Shown in pieces: positions 1-30,200 of a stretch of 64,000 nucleotides of DNA (position 1 is its first letter; the number at the start of each line of letters is the position of its first letter). Source of the DNA: Aplysia californica (Eukaryota > Mollusca > Gastropoda > Aplysiida > Aplysiidae); NCBI RefSeq assembly GCF_000002075.1, contig NW_004797332.1:307239-371238 (forward strand). The letters are read 5' to 3'. The notes under the pieces are model-generated. The model was not told the origin of the DNA, did no database searches, and was given only the letters and a program-made list of their open reading frames with translations. A program made the translations under genes and the position numbers.

Positions 1-180
1 TAGTATGCAATGGTAAGAGTCGCTCCCCGTCCGTCCGCCCGCTTGAACGAACTGTTGTCTCTGTCCGATGTGTAGCGAGTAGCGAACTACTCTTCACAAG
101 CGGACGGTTCGTTACCCGCCCGCTCGTTTGCGGGTAGTGCCAGCGAGTAGTTCGTTACTCGCGGACGCTAATTTTGCGAG
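1..180. repeat. GC-rich inverted-repeat block at left edge
   Basis: GAGTAGCGAACTACTC (about 67-82) is mirrored by GAGTAGTTCGTTACTC (about 145-160), with CGCCCGCTCG and CGGACG repeats between. It may be the end of an element that continues outside the window. Confidence 0.35.
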
Positions 181-944
181 CCCGATCCAACCCTAGATGA
201 TAGATGTTTGACAGCAAAGAAGGAGCATAATTTCTTTTTTAATGAAAAAGAAATCAACAAAAGAAAAAAGGAACTCATTAACTACACTAAAAACCCAATC
301 AAAGAAAGTCCTATACCTTGTCCACTTTCATCAGTCCATCTTTAAAAAATTGTAGCTCATTTATTTACTTTCTACCTATGCCCCCGAAGTTTTGCATTGC
401 ATTTTTGCAGACCAGCAAACAAACAAAAATATTTTATAATATATCTTGATTAAGTAATAAAAAAATGTCAATTCCTTAGTATGCAGTGACATTTAAGAAA
501 TGTCCGTTAGATTCTGTTGGTCATCCAGCTTTTAGACCCATACACAAAGACCTGATTAGATTAATTAAACAGAACGGTTTCATTTCACCTTGTTTTAACT
601 GCGGCCAAATGAAAGTGAACAAACTATAGAGTATTATTTAGTGAATAAAATTCTACTGTCTTCATCTTCTACTCTCAATTTCAGTACATCATCACTTTCC
701 TGTACAATACACAACAGTGCCAGATATGTACACACATATAAAAATAAGAAATACAAAGGAAAGCAAATGGATGCATACCTCCAAACATTGAACTGAACGA
801 AGAAAAGAAATACTACTAAAACCTAAACCAAAACAACAACAGAAAATGCCAGTATAATGTATAATGGTGATTCTCTTAATTCTCTTAAGCCACAAAATTT
901 GCAGCCAACTGAAAAAGGTTCATCTTTATGAGTCAATTATTACA

Positions 945-1365
945 TAAATATGTGAGGCATTGTGGTGAAATCAGGTGCTCGTCAAAAAATGTAATAGAAA
1001 AAACCCCGCATTTTCCCCCTCGTTTGGCAATTTTTATAGAATTATTGCATTTTGGCCCAACACCTTTAATGTCCATTGAAAAACATATTTCAATGTGGAT
1101 TCAAAAGGTAAAATGATTAAAGGCACAAAAAATATAAATCTACAGTTTCTAAGCTATATGGAGATGACCAAATTTTGACAGGCATTCTCTCGCTAATTTT
1201 ACTTCTGAAACCAGGCAACCCCACCTTTTTCAATCGCAAATCAAATATTTTTTTCGTTGGAAGCAAGACAAACGAACGAGCTTTAAGATAATATCAATAA
1301 CTCTACATGTTAACAAATTTGACCAGCACCTGATTCCACTGAGCGATGACACATATTATGTAGGG
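945..1365 (+). mobile_element. Unnamed MITE M1, copy 1
   Basis: The left end is ATGTGAGGCATTGTGGTGAA then ATCAGGTGCTCGTCAA. The right end, read inverted, is ATGTGTCATCGCTCAGTGGA then ATCAGGTGCTGGTCAA. The body carries TTAAAGGCACAAAAAATAT and ACTTCTGAAACCAGGCAACC, shared with the other copies. Confidence 0.65.
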
Positions 1366-2152
1366 CTACATTTCTAAAGAACAGCCTCTGCATTTTCCTA
1401 TTCATTAGAGTTAAGAGAGTATCTAAAAGCTCAGCTCATTTCACATTTAATGCTCAATTCCTCTGACACCCCCACCCCAAAACAAGACATCCCGATACAA
1501 AAAACTTAGAATGAGCCTTCAGAAGAAAGTGCTACAGAAATATGAGTGTGGACGTTACAGTCTACAATACTATGACATAAGACATACAGACGGGTACAGA
1601 AGCACAGAACACAAATAAAACAAAAATTGCAGTAAAATATAGGTCTACTTCTACAAAATATAGAAACAATAAGAATAAGATAAGACTTGACGCTAATAAC
1701 TAATAGGTACACAATACTAGAAACAGAATGTGTTCTCAAAAAGTAAGCAAATCTGTAGGATGGTAGTACAATAAGCACATTTCCACATCATAATCAGAAA
1801 TACAGAATCTTTCTTATCCAGAAATGGTAACAAAAAAGAAAGAAAAGTCCAGTCCTCTTGTCTAGCAAGAGGGAGGATAAAAGTCATTCTGTAGAACGGA
1901 AGATCGCCATCACAATTTGGTTCAATTTCCGTCTTCAACAAAGCCTAGATATGCATAGTAAAATAAATAGCACACCAAAAATACTTAACAAATCTTTCTG
2001 TCAGAAGTCACTTCTACTGACAACATCTGCACTCCCAAGTCCTGTGTGAAATTAACTTAGAGTGCATGAAGCATTTGAAGTATTAAATTATCAATGCATT
2101 GCATTCTGTCCCCATGAATAAAATTTGAAAGCAAGGCAACCATTGATATATA

Positions 2153-2330
2153 GGGGAGCCCGCTTAAACCGAAATGTGCCGGATCAGTGGATTTTCTTAA
2201 GTTTAGCCTGGGTTTCCGTTTAGAGAGGTCGCTCAAATAGAAGGAAAAAAATAATCAGGGATTCTATTTTCTTTTGGCTTACCGCCATTTTCAGATCTAC
2301 TGTGTTCGGTTTATGCGGACTCCATTGTAC
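2153..2330. mobile_element. MITE P2 copy 1
   Basis: GGGAGCCCGCTTAAACCGAA at the left and GTTTATGCGGACTCCATTG at the right form inverted ends. The body TCTATTTTCTTTTGGCTTAC matches the 30.6 kb copy. Confidence 0.5.
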
Positions 2331-2993
2331 CTTATCTCCTGAAGAAGAAGCAGATTGAAACTATTGGCAATCTTGGCAAGTACCCACCTGAATAACACCA
2401 ACATGTACAGATCCTTCTTGGTGTATGGCAGATATCTGATACATAAATTGTCAGTGCATAGCGTGGTACAGCACCCATAACATGGAAAAATACACGTACA
2501 AAGACAACTATCTATGATGGAAAAAAAAAAAATAAGGAGTTCTCTCAGGATAAGTTTGACTTCAAACAACATGGCACCGAAAACTCATCCTTCACACATG
2601 GCCCAGTACAGACCAGCCTGGTATACAGCAACAGAGAACTGGCAACACTCAGACCATATGGTGTAAATTAGAGACCTGCAGTATTTTTTTCCCCATTCTA
2701 TTGCAAAATATAGATTTGAAAATTTTAATGATTTTTCTACTTTAAGGAATAGGAAAAGGGCAAGATTAAATGCTTGCAAAACTAAAAAAAACCCATCAGA
2801 ACACAACTATATTGTAATAACCAGGTAGTTAAATCCAGGACAAATATCAAGGTTCAGAGAATTTGAATTTGATGACATTTTACCCTATCATGATAGCACG
2901 TTCTACTGTGGCAACGACACAGGCCAGGAAACGTTGGTGACAGCCATGACACTCTCCAGAAGATGGAAGCAGTTGATATCTACAGGTCACAGG

Positions 2994-21450
<18,457 letters not shown>

Positions 21451-21823
21451 CTGGGGGGGGGGGGGGGGGGGGGGAGAATAAATGAATGCAGTTAGTCATA
21501 AACTCAAAGTCAAATATCATGCTTACTGCAGTATCGAACAATCAACTTATTCCCAATGATGCATAGGTGAAATGAAGATTGAAGCGATTCTCATTAGCAC
21601 TAGCAACATGCCACATCAAATGATGCAGTGAACGAAGGAATGTTGTGCCCCCAACCACTGAGACTGCGCAAAATGATCGAAAGAACGACCTCCAACCACT
21701 TTCTGTAAAAAAAAAAGAAGCGGAAGACAAGATACATCTATGAAGGTTCACAAGTAAATGGACCAGAAACCAACTAGGTCAAAGTAAACTTTAACTCTCC
21801 TCCATTTGACTTGACCTCTTTCA

Positions 21824-21876
21824 CTCTCAGGGATTCCATCCTCGGAGGAGCAACATTTGGGTTTCTGTGTCGTCAT
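21824..21876 (-). CDS. L3MBTL2: Candidate first coding exon of the MBT gene
   Basis: A minus-strand ATG at 21876-21874 opens a hydrophilic reading frame beginning MTTQKPKCC and continuing SSEDGIPESER. It lies about 0.4 kb upstream of the microexon. The exon must end in phase 0 to join the microexon, and no strong GTRAGT donor in that phase is seen, so the boundary is approximate. A separate acceptor (T-rich tract plus ACAG near 21701) and a GTAAGC donor near 21529 could mark a noncoding or alternative exon between them. This is a placeholder, not a proven start. Confidence 0.3.
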
Positions 21877-22679
21877 GCGTGAAAGAAGCTTTAACTTGCG
21901 CCTCTTTAAATAAAGGCCAGCTCTATTTCTCCGAACGCTCGGGAAATTAAACTTGAATTCTATTTCCCCGAACGTTTCTGTTCTCCAGATTTTTTTGTTA
22001 TTTGCGAATGCCGTGGCTCGCACGCCCGCGTGCGCGAGAATGTGCGTGCATGTGTGTAAAACGCCTAGAACAGACGTGGAACGTGGAGGGATATTTTTTT
22101 TTTTGATTTTTGCTTTAGGGGTAACTAAAGGCAAAATAGGTTACTGTCGAGCAGTCTTGTTTTCTCGCATTACCCCCTGAAGGAATTTTCAAATGAAGTA
22201 TAGTCCGGGAACGTAGCCCCAACCACAATTGAAGTATCTGAATATTCAGACATCTAAAAATCTCTAGCTCTAGAAATTGAATTCGATGCAAACACTGCTT
22301 CTTCCCAGCCCTCGCAAAATGGCAGAGTGAAAGATGGCGAAGAACTCTCGCAAAAAACCCCAAGAAATCTCCAGAACGGGAACAGTTCTGAGAAATAGAG
22401 GACAAGTTTATTTTCCCGAGTGTTCTGAGAAATCGTTGAAGTCACACAAGCGTCTTGTCGGGCTCGCCATCGTGACCGGTCGGTGAACCTGTGCATGCGC
22501 ATCACATTGTGAGTACCGGTTGGGGGTCACCAAAGTTCATTCAAAGCCTGGGCGCTGCGAAGTATAGGGCTCCGGAATTGGGGGGGGGGGGGGAATTATT
22601 GATTTTTCTTTAAAGGTACAGTCGGTGGAGGGGTGGGGATGAAGGCAACAGCGGATGACAAAAACTGAACTTGGAGTTC

Positions 22680-22880
22680 TAAACTGCCCTGTTACCATGT
22701 ACATGACACCGAGACTATGTGCCCGGTTGCCGGTTATCGTGTACGTAATTGAGGCTACATGCCCGGTTACCGCGTACTTGACACTGAGTCTGCTGAGACT
22801 ACGTGCTCGGTTGCCGGTTACTGTGTGCGTAGACACTGAGGCTAGGTGCCCGGTTACCGAGTACGTAGACACTCCGTTAT
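22680..22880. repeat. Imperfect minisatellite, about 4-5 units
   Basis: Units share the core GTGCCCGGTTRCCG followed by TGTACGTA and GACACTGAGGCTA, with spacings of roughly 35-50 bp. The repeat keeps a minus-strand frame open (repeats of VTGHLASV and TGNRARSL), but no splice or start context supports a protein. Confidence 0.6.
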
Positions 22881-23184
22881 CGGAGTGGTTATGATAGCAC
22901 ACTTGAGACTTGAGGTACAAGGCTAACAAGGTGAGAAGTTTTGACCATCGTTTGCCAACTGAACGGTCGAACCTTGATCTCACTGGGAGGGCCTCTCCCT
23001 CTCAATTCCCCATCCCAGATGGAATTATTTTCCGGCTCCCTTGCCATTCTGTCTTAGGACTGACTTAGAGTGACTATGGCATGACATACACAGCAGGTCA
23101 AGAGACAAAAGTCTCCAACTCCAAGAATAAACTGAGAGAAATTTAACGGGTGGTAGCCGTTAACGTTGATGTTCAAAAGAGATG

Positions 23185-23245
23185 ACAATGACAATGACAA
23201 TGACAATCTTTATTCATCTCGCAGATACAGAGGACGGCTCACAAG
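23185..23245 (-). mobile_element. LINE-like 3' tail fragment
   Basis: On the minus strand the segment ends AATAAAGATTGTCATTG with repeated TTGTCA units, a 3' tail typical of non-LTR retrotransposons. No coding part is attached. Confidence 0.4.
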
Positions 23246-24180
23246 GAACTAGATCTAATTATTATACTGACAAAATGAACTTGCAATGCCATATCACCAC
23301 CAAAGTTAATGGTCCCGAGCCCGATGAACTGTAACTGACTTCGGGAGCAAACTTGGATTTGGCTTTGGCTTTGGAAGTTGATAGATTCTAGATTCTAGGT
23401 CTAGCATTGTTGACTGTATAGAACAAGATCTGGATCTCGACAACCTTATATATTGGTGATGTTATCGAGTAAAAGACGAAGACTTATTTCACAGTGGAGT
23501 GGAGATCGAGATGCAGGGAAAGATATCTCAACCTCAAATTCTAGCCGTCAAAAATCGACGTGGTGGAAACGAAACTCGGGAGCGAGTTGGCCTAACGCCC
23601 GGCTAATACAACAACCAGTAACAAGCTCCATAATTTCAGACATCTCATCTTAAGAAGGTAAAGCCATGACTATTTAGTAATTCCAACAAGTGAAAATGAT
23701 AACTATGGCTGAAAATCCCAACTCACCATGACTTTTTCACATTATCCTTGCCTCTAACACAACAAACTCAAAACAAAAACAAAAGATGCTGTTGCATGTA
23801 AACTTCTGCAGCAAGACAACACAAGCATTACCAAGTGCGCATGCGTTGTGACTTTTAGCATCCTAGAAACAAGAAACGGGATTGGATATCCTGTGCATTG
23901 AAAATAAGGGTTTCCCAAAATCTACCAATGAAAAAGCGGCATTAATTTCAAGGTCGGAAACCTCACCGGAAGCTCTAACCTTTAACCCATTAGCTCATCT
24001 GTGAAGAAGATAGAAAAAAAAAAAGCTAGGCCTAGCAGCTGAATTAGAAAGTAGAAAGAAAGTTGTCTCCCTCTTGCGAATATTGCCAAGTGCCAAGTGC
24101 CAAAGATCTTGATCTAATACAGATCTCGAGATAAAACAACAACAACACTGACATTGAACAACACACTACTCTACTGCTAG

Positions 24181-24244
24181 ACAAAAGCGTTGCTTCTAAT
24201 CGAGAAAATTCTGCGCAAAAAAGTTGAGGCCAGGAGTTAAAAAT
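24181..24244 (+). other. WBP4: Candidate WBP4 exon 1 (5'UTR ending in the AT of ATG)
   Basis: Exon 2 of WBP4 starts with G then TCA GAA TAC TGG. Only an upstream exon ending in AT gives ATG and the expected M-S-E-Y-W-K-S start. A nearly perfect donor AAAAAT|GTAAGT occurs at 24244/24245, on the right strand and next to NRF1- and ETS-like motifs. The exon start shown is arbitrary because no transcription start can be seen. Other exons ending in AT inside the 6.2 kb interval are not excluded. Confidence 0.5.
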
Positions 24245-27200
24245 GTAAGTTTTTTTAAAGTGGTACTTTAAGATCCCGTTGTTTTAAAAGAAACGCAGTG
24301 GCTACGTCCACTGCCATGAGACTACTTTCACGGGGCTGTGAATGTAGATCTAGTTGGCAGGCTACGTTCACAGCGCCCTGGATGCAGATTGCAGGCGCTG
24401 TTGAGGCTATATGTTCACTGCATTTAGGACTTAGTCTTACGTTTAGACAGAGCGTACACTGCCGGTTTAATTTTAAGCCGGTCTTAGTCAGTGACTATAT
24501 TTAATAATTTGGCCTGCTTCCAGCATTCCATCCCATGAGATGAAGGAAAACGAAGCAGTGATACTTGACCAATCGGCCATTCGTCGTTTTCCCTTACACT
24601 GAGCTTTTGGTTCAGAGCTCGCCAGTGTAAGGATAAACGACGAACTCTCAATTACGTAACAACACATTAGGATAGTCTATATGACAAAAATATATATGCC
24701 TACCAAATGTTTCAGTTGCCCTCTCACGTCCGGGCAAGATTTAGGTGCGACTTCGTGTTAGCTCTTGATGGCCCATGATATGCAATTTTGTCTGCGGGCA
24801 GTGTGTGTGTGTGAGAGAGAGAGATCGAGAGAGAGAGTGAAGGGGGNNNNNNNNNNNNNNNNNNNNNNNNNNNNNNNNNNNNNNNNNNNNNNNNNNNNNN
24901 NNNNNNNNNNNNNNNNNNNNNNNNNNNNNNNNNNNNNNNNNNNNNNGAGAGAGAGAAAGGAGAAAGAGAGAGACAGACAGAAAGAGAGAGAGAGAGGGTG
25001 TTTGTTATTATAATAAGAAAAATTAATTCCTGCTGTCACATTCTCTCTGCATCGGTTCCCCGGCTGACTCGGTGCAATACAGTCATTATTGTACACATTT
25101 TATGACCAGACCCGTTTCTCTTCTCTCACCTCTTGTTTATCATGTATCATATTCAATATTCCATAATATCTCGACTTTAATTCTGTAAGGGCGCTTCGTT
25201 TTCCTTCATCTCACTTGAAGCTGGCCAAAATATTAAATATACGTCACTGTTGTCACTGACTAAAGCTGGCTGACTTAAACCGGCAGTAGACGCTCCCCCT
25301 AAACGAAGCTTTAGTGCCGTGAACGTAGCCTGAACAGCGCCAGCAAACTGCATTCAGGGAGCCGTGAACGTCGCTTGCAGACTACGTTCACAGTGTACTG
25401 CGTTTAAGAAAACAGAATTTTTACTTTTCAAAAGTCACCACTAAGAATAAGATCCCTCTCTGATTCACTCTGACTCTAAAGGTCTAGATTTTACATCCGG
25501 CTAAGATCCCGCTTTTCATATAATAATTTATGGAACAAAAGCCCAGACAGGCACAGCCGATCAACCAAGAAGAGTGAAAAATTAAGATCGTTGTACTGCC
25601 CATCATGTCAAAAATCAGCCACTCTCATGAATGTGATCACATAAAAGCACTGTAAAACTGGATGAAATGGTACAATGTTTGCCCCAGACAGGATCACTCT
25701 GAGGTGTGAACTGACTGACCCGTTTGTTTTCCCCAAACATCGTGCTTGCATCTGAGCTCTCCACCTAAACTTACATCACTCGCTGGATGGGAAGGGCCTA
25801 CAAGTTCGTTCTAGGGGGGATATAACATTGAACTGTGAACTCTTCCTCGATCACTGCATCAGTTGTCTCTACTCCTGAATTTGCGAGTCAGACTGAATTT
25901 TAATTGGTGTTGCCACAACGTAATAGTGTGTAATGACGAAGGTGAGGGGGAACTCGGTCCGAGATGGAACGCTGTAACTTTTGGACAGGTGAAGCGAAGG
26001 GGCAGCTGGATAAGTGTAAATCTTGAGACTAACGATAATATGATGGAAAATTACAGTCGAACCTGTGTAAGATGGAATGGCAAGGGAGCCAGAAAAAAAT
26101 TCCGTCATAGACAGGGGAATTTAGGGGGAGATGGAAAGGGGGGGGGGGTCAAAGGCCCAGCCGGTGGGATCAAGGTTTGCTTGTCCGATCGGCGAGCGGT
26201 GGTCAAAACATCAACCCTCTCAATTGCTATCCTGTCTGATAATGACATGTATCAGTCTTACTTATCCAATTACCATCAGTGCTTGCCTTTCGTAGGACCA
26301 CTATTTGACCTATTAAAAACAGAAACGTTTGAACATCTCCTTTGCTTCCACCCTTAGCCCCACCCATCGGTGTGACAAGCACAGTCAACGAATGCCACCC
26401 CTCACTGCCATCATGTAGAACTCTTTTCTCGGCTGGCCGTACGATCATTGGTCTATCTAATTTCACACCTCTGGCTTTTGGCTACAAATGAAAGTTTCTG
26501 TAGTGGCTTGGCACTCGAGCACTCTCACGGGCAGTTGTGAAATTTCACTCCCACACTACCCTGACCATCTGCATCGCTCAGGGCTCACATGATGGGATAA
26601 CATCTACTCCCAAATTGCACCCCTACTCCCCATCCTCGCCCAGCAGCATGGCCATGGCATTAAGTTTAGAGCCGGCGGAACCAAACTTACGAGTTTTGTT
26701 TCAAATCTGGGCTGAGCAGGCAAAGCATTTTACGTCTTAGACAGGTGAAACCCTTGGAAGGGAGCGGATTTTTTTTTCGGTTTCCATGTTGGACAGGTTT
26801 CCATTTTATATGGGTAATCAAAGACGGATATATATCAAGGGGGGGAGCGGGTAGATTTCGTTAAGACAGGTTTCCGTTTTATACGTTTCCTTTAAGGAAG
26901 GTTCAACTGTATAGGAAAATGGCATTACCTGTATTACCTGTCCTGGGCAACAACGTCATTGCACACCGGACAGGTCCATAAGTGCTCAGTTCCCCCCAGC
27001 ACCAAAGCCAGCAAGGTATCCATACTGACTGTCTGGTTATGGCGACGTCTTTCCTCTCCAGGAAAATGGCATGCCTCCTGCCACTGTGATTTGTCTTCAG
27101 GGTTGACCACTCTTTGCTCGCCATATGTCATAAACCCACCCAGAGGTCACGTCAGTTCAATTTAGAGTAAAGGGAGACCATTTTACAGGTTGTTAGCCTG

Positions 27201-30200
27201 AACATTGGTCACTGTGGATTCTTTTCTTGGTGCATTGGCTAAGATCCTGTTCGCCTAAGATCCCGTACTTTCCTTGCTCCCGAGCAACAGGATCTTAGGT
27301 AGAGACTACTGTAGTAGTATAGTTATATAGTAGTGTTGTGTAGTTGTAGTAGTGTAGTTACCAAATCATTTGTTGTCTCAGGAGGGCTTCTAGTTAGTCT
27401 ATTTTCAATTTTGTTTTATCAACAAAATTTTGATTATTTTGGAGACGGCAGGGGTAAAAATTTTTAGAGGTCCCGTGTGTAAGTTGAGCATTATAAAAGA
27501 TCCCTTTGTGGTCCTAAAACCGATAGTATAGGCTTTGGCTGCCACCTGTACAAAATTCAAAATTAATTCCTACCAAACTTAAAATGCTTAATGTGTCCCA
27601 CATGCTCATATAAGACCTTATGCTGTTGTGAGCATCTTAAAACAGTTACCCCCCCCCCCAAAAAAAAAAAAGCCTAGATAAAAATGAACCAGAAAAGTGC
27701 TGTCTGAGCATGACAGGAGTGAAAGTAAAATAATACGAAAAATTCTCTCGACTCAGGAATTGAACTCGAGTCTCCTGAGTGCGATGGCAAATGGCCTTAT
27801 CATTACATCACAAATACAGTTATGGTTCAGTTAGTCTTGGAGCTCATCAAGTCTAACTTAAGTCTAAAGGCTTAGACTAAAGTAGGAATGAAAAAGCATG
27901 TGTATAGGCCTACGTTATATGTTAGTCTACACGACAGGCTTATTTTCTCTTCGTCCTCACTTAATAAAATCTCGTTGAACCTGTTTAGGGGGCTGCCGTG
28001 GCCTAGAGGTTAAGGCGTTTACCTTTCATTCAAAGATCCTAAGTTCGAATCCGGGTAGCGCCGGAAAAATTTTCTTCTCTAAAATTGTCTCGTTTCACCT
28101 CCTTTCCTTCTCTCTTGCAATGTTCTGTCGTCTGCTTTCGTCTCCACTTTCTGCCCCCAACCCCTCACCTCCTTTGCCCCCTCCCCTGGGCTCCTGACTC
28201 TTTCTACTGCTGCTTCTTGGCTCCTTCTTACTGCTGTCTTTCAGACACACTCCCCTGATCTTCTGGTAATAAAGATCTACACCTAGCCTTCTCGGACAAG
28301 GGCGAAAAATTTCGGAGGTCCTGTGTGCAAGTTGCACACTTTAAAGATCCCTTGGTGGTCGAAAATCGATAAGAGTTGGCTTCGGCTGCCCGCCCCCCCC
28401 GGGCAAAATTCAGAATTTCCTACCAACTGAAGATGTTTAGTGTGTCCCATGCACTTATATGACCTATGCAGTTGCGAGCACCGTAAAACACTTGCAAAAA
28501 AAAAGGAAGCAGAACCTGTTTAGGGGGCTCTCGTGGCCTAGAGATTAAGGTGTTGGCCTCTCTGTCAAAGGTCCTGGGTTCAAATCCAGTTAGCGACGGG
28601 TGGGTAGCGATGGAAAATTTTCTTCTCTAAATTTGTCTCCTTTCACTTCCTTTCCTGCTCTCTAGCAATGTTTTGTCGTCTGCTTTCGTCTCCACTTTCT
28701 GTCCCCGTCCCCTCACCTCCTTTGCCCCCTCCTCTGTTACTCTTTGGCTCCTTCTTACTGCTGTCTTTCAGAAAAACTCCTGATCTTCTGGTACTGGTAG
28801 GAAAGGTCTACACCTAGCCTTCTCGGACAAGGGGGAAAAATCTCGGAGGTCCTGTGTGCAAGTAGCACTCGTTAAAGATCCCCTTTTGGTCTAAAATTGA
28901 TGAGAGCAGGCTTCGGGTGCTACCCGAGCAAAACTCAAAATTTCCTACCAACTGAAAATGTTAATGTGTCTCGTGCGCTCAATGACCTTATGCAGTTGCG
29001 AGCGCCGTAGAACACAAAAAAAAAAAAAAGAACCTGTATAGCCTACTTTCTGGTACATTTATGTAGCTGTTCAGAAGTGCATTCTTTTTTGCTTTTAACT
29101 GTCTACTGTTTGTACAGTGCTCGAATCTAAATCTAAGCCTAAATGCACAGTTTATTTTCATTCACATTGATATTTAATTTACATACAGTTGAGCGCAGAT
29201 TAAACCCAAATACGAAAAACTCAAATGCATAGATAGATTGAGCAATAAAAACCATTCCCTGACTGAACTGCTATATATTTTCTTGTATTGACAACACATT
29301 ATTCTTGAACACTCACACAGATGTGTCAAATAGCTCGTCTAGAAAAGCCTAATCAAAATTTTCCTCACTGTTGTCTTGAAATGAAATCACCCTGCACACA
29401 CTATGGAAAACAACACACCCATCATCATTGAGAATGGGGTTAAATAAGCAGACCAGGCTCACTTCACACTGCTTTAATCAAGATGTATTATCACACACCT
29501 GTAGCGTGCATAAGGCGCTCAAACTTTCTTGAATCTAGTCATGTGAGGGTGGGCAGTGGGTGGGATCAAAGACCAACAGTATGATGCTGCATTCAGTTCC
29601 ATGGTGTTTATAATATGTTAGTGGGCATATATGTGTGTGGTTGTTTGAATGTGTAGGTATGGATCTGTAATTGATTACAGAAGAGGGGTAGATGGCAACA
29701 TTCTCTGACCAGTGTTTGTTACATAATCATGATTGTGATCTGATGTAAGAGCAATTTTTTCTCTTGGTCTTAAAGCTCACAAACATCACGTCCTTCCTTT
29801 CTCTTGTTTTGACCCTGAAAAAGGTGCACGCACAATCCATCTATCATTTTATTGATACCGGGTACAAAATGTGAAATTGCATAGGTTTAATTTAATAATA
29901 ATAGATAGCATTTGTATAGCGCATATCCCCGCTCAACAGCAGGCTCTATGCGCTTTACACTATATTATTACCCCAGCAGACCATAGAACACTCCGAAACA
30001 TTCTCAGCTTCCTGGGAAGCATACAGTGCAAGCAGCCGATTAAGCGCTCAAACACTAACAAATTGACAAGATCTTTTGCTGTCTATAGCCGGATACCCAT
30101 TCCCACCTGGGTGAAGTGAGGAAATTCGTTTAAAGTGCCTTTCCCAAGGACACAACGTCCGGCCCTTGACGGGATTCGAACCCACGACCTTACAGTTGCG

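Larger units (their letters stand above)
181..2993. other. 3' flank of the MBT gene, no gene seen
   Basis: It holds a 40-bp SINE C scrap (192-233: TGATAGATGTTTGACAGCAA), MITE M1 (945-1365) and MITE P2 (2153-2330). The rest is AT-rich with no recognisable coding. Part of it may be 3'UTR of the MBT gene. Confidence 0.6.
22000..24242. promoter_or_regulatory. Head-to-head intergenic interval, possible bidirectional promoter
   Basis: The minus-strand MBT gene begins near 21.4-21.9 kb and the plus-strand WBP4 exon 1 ends at 24244, so their 5' ends face each other. Motifs seen: AAGATGGCGA at about 22331-22340 (YY1-like), GTGCATGCGC at 22491-22500 and TGCGCATGCG at 23836-23845 (NRF1-like), and ACCGGAAGC at 23965-23973 (ETS-like). 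Such motifs are typical of housekeeping CpG promoters. The interval also holds a G run (22579-22592), a short imperfect tandem array (22680-22880) and a LINE-like tail (23185-23245). Confidence 0.4.

Noticed and set aside
21542-21701. Exon between the candidate start and the microexon
   Set aside because: A good acceptor (ACAG after a T tract) exists, but every frame from an ATG inside stops before the GTAAGC donor. It could be noncoding only, so it is not listed as coding.
22537-22983. 148-codon minus-strand ORF with VTGH/VTGN repeats
   Set aside because: It is the translation of an imperfect minisatellite plus a G run, with no start context, splice sites or known domain.
25863-26357. 164-codon plus-strand ORF
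   Set aside because: It crosses the left end of a TA-flanked repeat and shows no domain.
27995-28055. Possible tRNA gene
   Set aside because: Box A and box B are good, but the sequence continues into a SINE body and recurs in tandem; the acceptor stem does not pair.
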